A stretch of 43,159 bases of DNA from Actinomyces oris (GTDB lineage Bacteria > Actinomycetota > Actinomycetes > Actinomycetales > Actinomycetaceae): positions 1 to 43,159 of the forward strand of contig NZ_MSKS01000014.1 of the NCBI RefSeq assembly GCF_001937445.1, written 5' to 3'. The notes below the pieces were generated by a model, which was not told the origin of the DNA, searched no databases, and saw only the letters and a list, made by a program, of their open reading frames with translations. Of this stretch, positions 13,785 to 22,541 are shown one piece after another (position 1 is the first letter of the stretch; the number at the start of each line of letters is the position of its first letter). The position numbers were made by a program, and so were the translations under genes.

Positions 13785-16616
13785 GTGCCCAGGAAGCTCA
13801 TTGAGGTGGCGCTGCCTCTCGACGCCATCAACCAGCAGTCCGCTCGGGAGAAATCCATCCGCAAGGGGCATCCCTCCACGCTGCACCTGTGGTGGTCCCG
13901 CAAGCCCACGGCCACCTCGCGCGCCGTGCTCTTCTCCCAGCTGGTCGACGACCCCTCCGAGCGCTACGAGGAGTTCCTGGAGGCGGCCCGGGCCGCGGGT
14001 GAGGCCGACCCGGAGTCCGCTGCGGAGCGGGCGGTGGAGGCGGAGCGTCGCCGCCTGTTCACCCTCATCACCCGCATGGTGAACTGGGACAACATCGGTG
14101 ATGAGCACCTCATGCGTGAGGTCAGGGAGGAGATCCGCCGCTCCACGGGGGATGAGCCCCCTGCCGTCCTCGACCCCTTCGCCGGAGGCGGCTCCATCCC
14201 CCTGGAGGCCCAGCGGCTCGGCCTGGAGTCGCACGCCTCCGACCTCAACCCCGTGGCCGTCCTCATCAACAAGGCCCTCATCGAGATCCCGCCGCTCTTC
14301 TCCGGCCGTGCTCCGGTCTTCCCCGGCTCCGACGATGGCACGCGCAGCTGGCCCGGTGCGCACGGCCTGGCCGAGGACGTGCGCCGCTACGGGGAGTGGA
14401 TGCGTGAGGAGGCCTGGAGGCGCATCGGCCACCTCTACCCTCGGGCCCAGCTGCCCGACGGCTCGGAGGCGACCGTCATCGCCTGGATCTGGGCGCGGAC
14501 CGTCACCTGCCCCAACCCGGCCTGCGGCATCGAGACGCCCCTCGTCTCGAAGTGGTGGCTGGGGAAGAAGAAGGGCAAGGAGGCCTACATCGTCCCGACG
14601 GTCGTCGGTGACCACGTCGAGTACTCCATCGGCCACGATCCCAAGCGGGCACCGACGAAGCAGGATGATGGAACCATTGATCGGAACGGCGCCCGTTGCT
14701 TGGCCTGTGAAGCGCATATCGGTTTCGACTATCTTCGGTCGGAGGCCCAGAATGGCCGCATGAGGGCGGAACTGACGGCGATCGCCGTGGAGGGGCGCGG
14801 TTCTCGTACGTATTTGCCGCCGGACAGAGCTCATGCTGCGACGGCGCTTCGTGCTGTTCCTTCGAGCGTCCCCGTGGGAGATCTTCCAGAGGCCGCTTTG
14901 GGTTTCCGTGTGCAGGCTTACGGCATGCTGAAGTACTCCGACCTGTTCAGTCCGCGGCAGTTGACGGCGCTGACCACCTTCTCGGATCTGGTGGGCGAGG
15001 CGCGTGAGCGCGTGTTGCGGGACGCCCTCGCCGGTGGAATGAGTGAGGGGGAGTGTCTCGGAGCGAGAGGTGTAGGTGCATCCGCCTATGCTGATACTGT
15101 TGCAACGTATCTTGGGGTGGCGGTTTCTAATACTGCAGATGATCATTCAAGTCTTGTGGCTTGGCGACCTTCTCATGGTACTGGTGCGACGCGTTCGACT
15201 TTCGCTAGACAGGCGCTTCCCATGGTGTGGGATTATGCGGAAGCAAATCCGTTCTCGGGTACTGCGGGCGATTTTTCTAATACTATTCCTGGTATAGCTG
15301 CGGTGTTGGAGCGACTGCCTTGTCGTGGTGAGATTGCCGGGAAAGCAACTCAGGCGTCCGCGAGTTCGGTTGATTCTAGGATGTGTGTAATCTCCACGGA
15401 TCCGCCGTATTACGACAATATCGGCTACTCGGACCTGTCCGATTTCTTCTACGTCTGGCTGCGCCGCTCCCTCAAGGACGTCCACCCCTCCCTCTTCTCC
15501 ACCATGCTCGTGCCCAAGGCCGAGGAGCTGGTCGCGAACCAGTACCGTCATGGTGGCAAGGACGGGGCGAGGGACTTCTTCGAGGACGGCTTCCGTACCG
15601 TCTTCGCCAATGCTCGCCGGAGTGTCAACCCGGACTACCCGATGACGGTCTACTACGCCTTCAAGCAGACCGAGACCAATGCTGAAGGGCGGACCTCCAC
15701 CGGCTGGTCCACGATCCTCGAGGGCATGATCCGCTCCGGCTGGACCATCACCGCCACCTGGCCCATGCGCTCCGAGCTGGGGAACCGCATGGTGGCCTCC
15801 GGAACCAACGCTCTGGCCTCCTCCATCGTCCTCGTGCTGCGACCCCGTCCCGAGGACGCCCCCATGACCGACCGCCGCAGCCTCATGCGCGAGCTGCGCC
15901 GCACCCTCCCCGAGGCCGTCGAGACCCTGCGCAGCGGCGGCATCGCCCCCGTCGACCTCGCCCAGGCGGCCATCGGCCCCGGCATGAGCGTCTTCTCCCG
16001 CTACTCCCGCGTCATCAGCCCCGACGGCACCGACATGAGCGTTTCCGAGGCCCTCACCCAGATCAACGCCGTGCTCGACGAGGTCCTCGGTGAGCAGGAG
16101 GGCGACCTCGACCCCGACACCCGCTGGTGCCTCACCTGGTTCGACGCCCACGGCTTCACCGAGGGCCCTTACGGGGAGGCCGAGACCCTCGCCTCGGCCC
16201 GCAACGCCTCCATCGACGCCCTCAAGCGCTCCGGCGTCCTCACCTCCGGCGGCGGCCGCGTCGGCCTCATCGCCCCCGCCGACCTCCCCGACGACTACGA
16301 CCCCCGCACCGACGACCGCATCTCCCACTGGGAGGTGGTTCTCCACCTCGCGCGGGCCCTCGACCGGCGCGGCATTGACGAGGCCGGGAGGCTCCTCTCC
16401 GCCGCCGCCGAACGCGGCCTGGGCGCCGACATCCTCCAGTCCCTCGCCTACCGCCTCTACTCCCTCGCCGAGAAGCACGGCTGGACCGAGGCCGGCCTCC
16501 TCTTCAACGCCCTGGGCGGCTCCTGGCCGGAGATCGCCGCCGCGGCCCGGACCGCGGCGAGCACCGGCTCGGACATCCAGACCGCACTCGACCTCGACAC
16601 CCTGGAGAACCACTGA
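13785..16616 (+). CDS. DUF1156-family DNA methylase with Zn-ribbon (amino-methyltransferase type)
   Basis: The 943-residue protein starts at a GTG behind aggaagg. Its N-terminus (RKLIEVALPLDAINQQSARE, then RKGHPSTLHLWWSRKP) is the DUF1156 signature. Motif I, LDPFAGGGSIPLEAQRLG, is near residue 130. Cys pairs CPNPAC (about 241-247) and CLAC (about 302-306) form a Zn-ribbon. Catalytic DPPYYDNIGYSDLSDFFY is near residue 539. DPPY marks exocyclic-amino (N6-adenine or N4-cytosine) methylation. DUF1156 methylases usually pair with DUF499 ATPases, and that is the next gene, 1 nt away. Bases ~14650-15410 are clearly poorer in G+C than both flanks, suggesting an internal recombination patch. Confidence 0.9.
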   Translation: MPRKLIEVALPLDAINQQSAREKSIRKGHPSTLHLWWSRKPTATSRAVLFSQLVDDPSERYEEFLEAARAAGEADPESAAERAVEAERRRLFTLITRMVNWDNIGDEHLMREVREEIRRSTGDEPPAVLDPFAGGGSIPLEAQRLGLESHASDLNPVAVLINKALIEIPPLFSGRAPVFPGSDDGTRSWPGAHGLAEDVRRYGEWMREEAWRRIGHLYPRAQLPDGSEATVIAWIWARTVTCPNPACGIETPLVSKWWLGKKKGKEAYIVPTVVGDHVEYSIGHDPKRAPTKQDDGTIDRNGARCLACEAHIGFDYLRSEAQNGRMRAELTAIAVEGRGSRTYLPPDRAHAATALRAVPSSVPVGDLPEAALGFRVQAYGMLKYSDLFSPRQLTALTTFSDLVGEARERVLRDALAGGMSEGECLGARGVGASAYADTVATYLGVAVSNTADDHSSLVAWRPSHGTGATRSTFARQALPMVWDYAEANPFSGTAGDFSNTIPGIAAVLERLPCRGEIAGKATQASASSVDSRMCVISTDPPYYDNIGYSDLSDFFYVWLRRSLKDVHPSLFSTMLVPKAEELVANQYRHGGKDGARDFFEDGFRTVFANARRSVNPDYPMTVYYAFKQTETNAEGRTSTGWSTILEGMIRSGWTITATWPMRSELGNRMVASGTNALASSIVLVLRPRPEDAPMTDRRSLMRELRRTLPEAVETLRSGGIAPVDLAQAAIGPGMSVFSRYSRVISPDGTDMSVSEALTQINAVLDEVLGEQEGDLDPDTRWCLTWFDAHGFTEGPYGEAETLASARNASIDALKRSGVLTSGGGRVGLIAPADLPDDYDPRTDDRISHWEVVLHLARALDRRGIDEAGRLLSAAAERGLGADILQSLAYRLYSLAEKHGWTEAGLLFNALGGSWPEIAAAARTAASTGSDIQTALDLDTLENH

Positions 16617-16617
16617 C

Positions 16618-19600
16618 ATGTCCGCCACCTCCAACCGGGACCGCATCGGCCGGGCCATCGAGATCCTCTCCGGGGCCCTGGAGCCTTGGATCGCCGTCAC
16701 CGTCGCCCCGAAGCTGCCCGCCGCCAGCACCTGGACCGACCTCCTCGCCTGGAAGGACGGCCGGCCGGACCGGACCTACGAACCCTCCGACCCCCAGTGC
16801 CAGCTGCGCATCATCACCGAACGCATCGGGAACCTCGGATTCCTCTTCAGCGGGATCCTCTCCCGCGGCGAGCAGAACCTCGCCGGCGAGCTGCGCGAGG
16901 TCCGCAACAAATGGGCGCACAACAGCCCCTTCAGCATGGACGACACCTACCGCGCCCTCGACACCGCCGAGCGCCTCCTGCGGGCCATCAACGCCCCCGC
17001 CGAGGCCGACCAGGTCCGTGCCATGAAACGGGACGCGCTGCACTCCACCTTCGACGCCGCCACCAGGCGCGACACCCGGGCGAGCGCCGTCGCCATGCCC
17101 GGCCTCGGGGAGAACGGCCTCGCACCCTGGAAGGACGTCGTCCGCCCCCACCCCGACATCGTCTCCGGCAGCTACGGCCAGGCCGAGTACGCCGCCGACC
17201 TGCACCAGGTCGCCCACGGGGAGAGCAGCGAGGAATACGGCGACCCCGCCGGCTTCTTCAAGCGCACCTACCTCACCGAGGGGCTCAAGACCCTCCTGAC
17301 CATGACCGCCCGGCGGCTGTCCGGGGATCCCAACGCCCAGGCCGTCATCAACCTTCAGACCACCTTCGGCGGCGGCAAGACTCACTCCATGCTCGCCGCC
17401 TGGCACCTGGCCGGCCCGACCCCGCTCAAGGACCTCACCCAGGACGTCCAGGACCTGCTCGCCGACACCTCGATCCCCGACGGCGTCAGGCGCGTCGCCA
17501 TCGTCGGCAACGAGATCTCCCCCGGGCAGCCCACCACCAAGCCGGACGGAACGGTCGTTCACACCCTGTGGGGCGAGCTCGCCTGGCAGCTCGGCGGCGC
17601 CGAGGCCCACGAACTCATCGCGCAGGCCGACCGCACCGGCACCAACCCCGGTGCCGCCCTGCGCACCCTCATCAGCCGCCACACCCCCGCCCTCATCCTC
17701 ATCGACGAGTGGGTCGCCTACGCCCGCGGTCTGTACCGGCGCGATGGTCTGACCGGCGGCAGCTTCGACACCCAGTTCACCTTCGCCCAGGAGCTCACCG
17801 CCGCCGTCCAGGGCACCCCCGGTGCCCTCCTCCTCGTCTCCATCCCCGCCTCCGACATCCGCCAGGACGGCACCGTCACCCGTGCTTCCGAGCTCGAGAT
17901 CGGCGGTGACGGCGGCCGCGAGGCACTCCAGCGGCTCCAGCACGTCGTCGGGCGCGTGGCCCACAACTGGAGTCCCGCCACCTCCGGGGAGAGCTTCGAG
18001 ATCGTGCGCCGGCGCCTGTTCACCGACCTCGACGCCGAGGCCCTCCGCAAGCGCGACGCCACCATCAAACGATTCGTCGACTACTACCGGGGGCAGCGCG
18101 GCGAGCTGCCCTCCGAGACCTTCCAGCCGGACTACGAGCGGCGGCTGCGCGAGGCCTACCCCATCCACCCCGAGCTGTTCGACCGGCTCTACGGCGACTG
18201 GTCCTCCCTGGAGCGGTTCCAGCGGACCCGCGGCGTCCTGCGCCTCATGAGCGCCGTGGTCCACTCCCTGGTCCAGGCCGACGACGACGCCCCCCTCATC
18301 ATGCCGGGCTCCATCCCCTTCGACGACGACGCCGTCCGCGACGAGATCGCCGGCTACCTCGACGACGCCTGGCGCACCATCATCGAGACCGACATCGACG
18401 GCGAGAACGCCACCCCTCTGCGCATCGACCGGGAACGGGAGCTGTTCGGACGACGGGCACTGACCCGGCGCATCGCCCGCACCCTGTTCCTCGGCTCCGC
18501 CGCCACCCTCGACACCGCCCACAAGGGCATCGACCGTCAGCGCCTCTTCCTCGGCGTGGCCATGCCCGGGGACACCCTGGGCAACTTCGGCTCCTCCCTG
18601 CAGATGCTCACTGACCGAGCCACCTACGTCTACAACCAGGGGACCCGGAGCTGGTACGACCGGCAGCCGTCGATCAACCGGATGGTCGTCGACCGGGCCG
18701 CCTCCCTCGACACCGCCGACGTCGCCCGGAAGGCGGTCGACATGCTCAAGGGAATGGCGGCGAGCGCCCGCGAGTTCGCCCATGTCATCGTCGCCCCGGC
18801 ATCCACCGGGGACGTCCCCGACAGGCAGGAGACGGCACTGGTCATCCTCGGCCCGGACCGCACGGTCGCCGCCAGGAACGGGCGGAGTTCGCAGGTGACC
18901 GGGCCCGGCAGGGAGTTCACTGAGGAGCTCCTGCACCATCGCGGCTCCGCGCCCCGTAACCATGTCAACACCCTCATCGCCGTCGCCCCCGACGAGGGGC
19001 GGTGGGCCGAGGCCGAGCAGGCGCTGCGCATCCACATGGCGTGGTCGGAGATGGCGAAGGAGGAGTCGATCCGGGACCACGACCTCACGGCCAGCCAGGC
19101 CGAGCAGGCACGCCAGAAGAGGCGGGACACCCAGAGCGTCGCCGAGCGCTCCGTGGCGGGCGCGTGGATCTGGGCGCTCCACCCCGTCCAGGACAACGGC
19201 GGCCGCCCCTTCAAGATCGAGCCGGTCAAGATCGAGGGGGACGAGCAGCGGATCGCCGTGCGCGCCGGCCTCAGGCTCGGCAAGCAGGACATCGTCCTGA
19301 CCGACATCACCCCGACGGCCGTGGCCCTTGAGCTCGGGGGCATGAACCTTCGTGCCCGATGGCACGGGGGCAGGATCACCGTCGGCGAGCTGTGGTCCTA
19401 CTTCACCCGTTACCCCTACATGCCGCGCCTCCGGGACCGGAGGGTGCTGGAGAAGGCCGTCGCCTCCGTCATGGATGACATCGGCTGGGAGAGCGTCGGC
19501 TTCGCCCTCGCCGCCGACTACGACGCCGAGCGGGGCGACTTCCTCGACCTGCGCCTCCCGCTGGAGGACGAGGCGCCGAGGATCACCGACACGACCCTCC

Positions 19601-20031
19601 TCGTCGCCCCCGCGCTCGCCCGTGCGCAGCGCCGCCGTGAGGAGGAGGAACGGAGGGCTGCTGCGTCTGCGGAGTCGCGCGAGTCCGGACCCGCTGACGA
19701 CACGGGCGCCGCACCCGACGCCACCGCGACCCGATCCGACTCCACCCGCGACGGGCGCGCCGTCCCCCCGGCACCTGAGCCGCAGCCCGTCGCCAACTCG
19801 AGATTCGAGGGAGTGGCCGAGCTGGACCCCGGGAAGGACATCGCCGCCCAGCTCGCGCTGCTGGCCGATGAGGTCATCGCCCACCTGAAAGCCGGCGGCG
19901 CGGACAGCCTCAACATCGAGGTCTCTATCGACGCGACCCGCTACAACGGATTCGATGCCGACACCGTGCGCACGGTCGCGGAGAACGCCCGCACACTCGG
20001 TCTCAAGCCGGGCCGATTCACCGAGGGGTGA
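16618..20031 (+). CDS. Swt1-type HEPN domain fused to DUF499 P-loop ATPase
   Basis: The 1137-residue protein starts one nucleotide after the methylase stop. Residues ~1-125 form a helical HEPN domain like that of Swt1, with RNKWAH at 96-101 as an R-x4-H RNase motif. The DUF499 ATPase follows: Walker A TTFGGGKTHSM near 248-255, Walker B ALILIDEWVAYARG near 358, and an arginine-rich C-terminal lobe. After a charged, low-complexity linker (about 1005-1060), a small conserved domain (DSLNIEVSIDATRYNGFDAD) ends the protein. DUF499 proteins are large ATPases associated with DUF1156 methylases in defence loci. ATP-gated RNA cleavage by the HEPN domain is an inference. Confidence 0.88.
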   Translation: MSATSNRDRIGRAIEILSGALEPWIAVTVAPKLPAASTWTDLLAWKDGRPDRTYEPSDPQCQLRIITERIGNLGFLFSGILSRGEQNLAGELREVRNKWAHNSPFSMDDTYRALDTAERLLRAINAPAEADQVRAMKRDALHSTFDAATRRDTRASAVAMPGLGENGLAPWKDVVRPHPDIVSGSYGQAEYAADLHQVAHGESSEEYGDPAGFFKRTYLTEGLKTLLTMTARRLSGDPNAQAVINLQTTFGGGKTHSMLAAWHLAGPTPLKDLTQDVQDLLADTSIPDGVRRVAIVGNEISPGQPTTKPDGTVVHTLWGELAWQLGGAEAHELIAQADRTGTNPGAALRTLISRHTPALILIDEWVAYARGLYRRDGLTGGSFDTQFTFAQELTAAVQGTPGALLLVSIPASDIRQDGTVTRASELEIGGDGGREALQRLQHVVGRVAHNWSPATSGESFEIVRRRLFTDLDAEALRKRDATIKRFVDYYRGQRGELPSETFQPDYERRLREAYPIHPELFDRLYGDWSSLERFQRTRGVLRLMSAVVHSLVQADDDAPLIMPGSIPFDDDAVRDEIAGYLDDAWRTIIETDIDGENATPLRIDRERELFGRRALTRRIARTLFLGSAATLDTAHKGIDRQRLFLGVAMPGDTLGNFGSSLQMLTDRATYVYNQGTRSWYDRQPSINRMVVDRAASLDTADVARKAVDMLKGMAASAREFAHVIVAPASTGDVPDRQETALVILGPDRTVAARNGRSSQVTGPGREFTEELLHHRGSAPRNHVNTLIAVAPDEGRWAEAEQALRIHMAWSEMAKEESIRDHDLTASQAEQARQKRRDTQSVAERSVAGAWIWALHPVQDNGGRPFKIEPVKIEGDEQRIAVRAGLRLGKQDIVLTDITPTAVALELGGMNLRARWHGGRITVGELWSYFTRYPYMPRLRDRRVLEKAVASVMDDIGWESVGFALAADYDAERGDFLDLRLPLEDEAPRITDTTLLVAPALARAQRRREEEERRAAASAESRESGPADDTGAAPDATATRSDSTRDGRAVPPAPEPQPVANSRFEGVAELDPGKDIAAQLALLADEVIAHLKAGGADSLNIEVSIDATRYNGFDADTVRTVAENARTLGLKPGRFTEG

Positions 20032-20033
20032 CC

Positions 20034-21542
20034 ATGGAGGACATCGCCGCGGTCTCCTCCCGGACCGTTCCGCCCGACCCGTCCATCGCGGACGCCCTGG
20101 GAGCCCATCACGAGCTCTCCACGGCGCTCGCCGACCTTGTCGACAACTCCATCGACGCAGGCGCCTCGCAGGTTCGCATCCGCATCCTCACCGATGACGA
20201 CTACGTCACCGGCATGCTCGTCATCGACGACGGTCACGGCATGGACAAGGCCGGCATTGACGCAGCCATGGCCCTCTCCCGCCGTCGTGACTACGGCGAG
20301 ACGGACCTGGGCCACTACGGGCTCGGACTGAAGGCCGCCTCCCTGAGCCAGGCCGACACCCTCGACGTCTACTCCCGGGCCATCGGGGGCGTTCCCGTCG
20401 GCCGGCGCATCACGAGGGAGGAGCCCACCCTCGTGCAGAGCCTCGACGACGGTCAGGTGGGCGAGGTCCTCGAGGGGTCCCTGGTGCGCATGACCGATGC
20501 CGCGCCGCTGAGCGGGACCGTCGTCCGCTGGCGGGGGTTCCGTACCGCGGTGGTCGCGCCGGACCGGGACGAGCGGCGCTCCTGGCTCAGCCGACTCGTC
20601 GAGAGCATCCGCGGTCACCTCGGACTCGTCTTCCACAGGATCATCGCCCGAGGGGACGTCGAGATCGCCGTCGACGAGTACGACCTCGGCCTGGGACGGG
20701 CGGGGTCCGTGAGACGAGTGCGGGCCCTCGATCCGCTCGCCCTGGATGCCTCTGCCGCGCATCCGTACCGACTCGCCGGTGAGGTCGGGGATGTCCCCTT
20801 CGACCTGACCGCCGTCATCCTCAAGGGCGCCGTGCTCGATGCCCCGGGGGTCGAGGCCTCACGGAGGCTCTCCCCGGCCGAGGGAGGCCAGGGACTCTAC
20901 GTCTACCGCAATGACCGCCTGCTGCAGCTGGGCGGCTGGAACTCCGTCATCGACGGCGGTAGGGACTACGCGAACCTGCGCATCTCCCTCGATGTTGGAG
21001 ACGCGCTGCTCGATGTCGTCCGGATCAACCCGGAGAAGAGCGGCGTCGTCCTGGAACCGGAGATGGGACGGGCCGTCCACGCCTCCGTGGGGCAGGACAT
21101 CGTAACCTTCTCAGCGCTCCTCGCCTCCGCCCGCAGTGCGGCCACCGAGGGGCGTCGGAGGGAGCCGCGCCCGATCCGACTGGTCGAGCCGCGCGGAGGC
21201 CTCGGCCGGGACGTCTACGACGCCATCCAGGACTCCGTCGAGTTCGCCGACGCCGAACCCATCAAGATCCGGTGGGAGCGCATGCCGGAGAACGGCCTGG
21301 TCGAAGTGGACCACGAGCAGCGCCTTCTCAAGATCAACGAGCGCCACCGGCGAGTGTTCTCCACCAGCAGCGACCCTCAGGACGCCCCCCTGCTCAAGAC
21401 CCTCGTGTTCCTGCTCTACTCGCGTTTCTTCGAGGGGGCCTACCTGGGTGGGCGGGAGAAGCGTGAGATCGAGGCCTTCGAGAGAATCATCGAGACCGCC
21501 CTCGCCGACGAGCTCCGGCGTCGCGGCGCCCAGAAGGAGTAG
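20034..21542 (+). CDS. MutL/MORC-like GHKL ATPase
   Basis: The 502-residue protein starts at an ATG behind gagggg, 2 nt after the DUF499 stop. The Bergerat ATP-binding fold is complete: N-box ELSTALADLVDNSIDAGAS (about 26-44), G1 IDDGHGMD (about 65-72) and G2 GHYGLGLKAASLSQ (about 93-106). ATPases of this type act as ATP-driven clamps on DNA. A family allied to eukaryotic MORC is known from bacterial restriction-like operons alongside Z1, DUF4420 and Vsr proteins, which are exactly the following genes. The C-terminal 170 residues show no endonuclease motif that I recognise. Confidence 0.9.
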   Translation: MEDIAAVSSRTVPPDPSIADALGAHHELSTALADLVDNSIDAGASQVRIRILTDDDYVTGMLVIDDGHGMDKAGIDAAMALSRRRDYGETDLGHYGLGLKAASLSQADTLDVYSRAIGGVPVGRRITREEPTLVQSLDDGQVGEVLEGSLVRMTDAAPLSGTVVRWRGFRTAVVAPDRDERRSWLSRLVESIRGHLGLVFHRIIARGDVEIAVDEYDLGLGRAGSVRRVRALDPLALDASAAHPYRLAGEVGDVPFDLTAVILKGAVLDAPGVEASRRLSPAEGGQGLYVYRNDRLLQLGGWNSVIDGGRDYANLRISLDVGDALLDVVRINPEKSGVVLEPEMGRAVHASVGQDIVTFSALLASARSAATEGRRREPRPIRLVEPRGGLGRDVYDAIQDSVEFADAEPIKIRWERMPENGLVEVDHEQRLLKINERHRRVFSTSSDPQDAPLLKTLVFLLYSRFFEGAYLGGREKREIEAFERIIETALADELRRRGAQKE

Positions 21543-21545
21543 AGG

Positions 21546-22538
21546 ATGAACGAGCATCCCGATGATCGTGACGCGTTGACCCCGGAGACCCTGGCCGCCT
21601 ACTTCGACGCCGGGCACCCCGCTGAGCAGCGGCTCGCCGAGGAGCCCCTCTGCGTCCTGGGCATCGACCCGCCTCGCGGGGAGCTGACGCTGTGCACACC
21701 GGCGACGGGCTCGGACATCGACGTCTCCGCCTACCGGATGATCCGCACCGACATCGTCGAGGAGCCGGGGGACGAGACCGTTTGGTTCCGCGTCACCGTC
21801 GAGGCCAAGGGCATCGAGTACGAGGCCTACTCCCTCCTCCAAGCAGTCACCGACCAGCTCCAGCAGGGCGACGACCTGGAGCGCGCGCTCCACGTGGCGC
21901 TCGACGCCTTCCGAGGACTACTCGCACGCGCACCGAGGCTGAGTGAGGACCAGGAGATCGGGCTGTTCGGTGAACTGGTGGCGCTCGATCGGCTCATCGA
22001 CGGAGTCGGGGAGGCGAAGGCTCTGGCCGCCTGGCTCGGGCCGCGGGCAGAGGAGCACGACTTCGTCCTCGGCGAGGCCGACGTCGAGGTCAAGACCACC
22101 CGCAGTGAGCGACGCATCCACGTCATCCATGGCCTCGGCCAGCTGACCCCCACACCGGGGCGGCTGCTGCATCTCATGTCGGTGCAGGTAACGGGAGCCG
22201 GTGCGGCCGGCAACGGGGAGACCCTCCCCGAGCTCATCGAGCGCATTCGCCGGCGGCTGCGGTCCGGGCGCACGGACTTCGACGACAGACTCACCGACTG
22301 CGGATGGGAGGACGCCCAGGCCGACCGGCTCTACACGACGCGCCTCCTGGTCCGCAGTGAACCTCGTTTCTACACCGTCGATGAGGCCTTCCCGGCGATC
22401 ACCTCCGCAGGACTCTCCCGGATCGTGACCCGCCCCGAACTGGTCCGCAGCATCGACTACCGGATCGACGTCACCGACCTCAAACCCGAGGGGACCGCAC
22501 CCGCCGAGTTCGCCGCCGCACCCACGCATGAGGACTGA
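21546..22538 (+). CDS. DUF4420-like PD-(D/E)XK nuclease-fold protein
   Basis: The 330-residue protein begins 3 nt after the previous stop. EIGLFGELVALDRLI (about 139-153) supplies the leading Glu of the fold, and FVLGEADVEVKTTRSERRI (about 171-189) contains the D-x-E-x-K core. This is the pattern of the DUF4420 family that accompanies GHKL and Z1 proteins. The active-site acid and lysine are intact, so metal-dependent DNA cleavage is plausible and this may be the system's nuclease. No target-recognition domain is recognisable. It is tightly spaced with Z1 (3 nt), implying one complex. Confidence 0.82.
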   Translation: MNEHPDDRDALTPETLAAYFDAGHPAEQRLAEEPLCVLGIDPPRGELTLCTPATGSDIDVSAYRMIRTDIVEEPGDETVWFRVTVEAKGIEYEAYSLLQAVTDQLQQGDDLERALHVALDAFRGLLARAPRLSEDQEIGLFGELVALDRLIDGVGEAKALAAWLGPRAEEHDFVLGEADVEVKTTRSERRIHVIHGLGQLTPTPGRLLHLMSVQVTGAGAAGNGETLPELIERIRRRLRSGRTDFDDRLTDCGWEDAQADRLYTTRLLVRSEPRFYTVDEAFPAITSAGLSRIVTRPELVRSIDYRIDVTDLKPEGTAPAEFAAAPTHED

Positions 22539-22541
22539 GAC

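Noticed and set aside
16504-19884. 1126-codon open frame antisense to the DUF499 gene
   Set aside because: It is an opposite-strand shadow of a strongly C/G-ending gene. It is compositionally skewed to Gly/Val/Asp/Glu, has no domain motif, and lies over a conserved protein.
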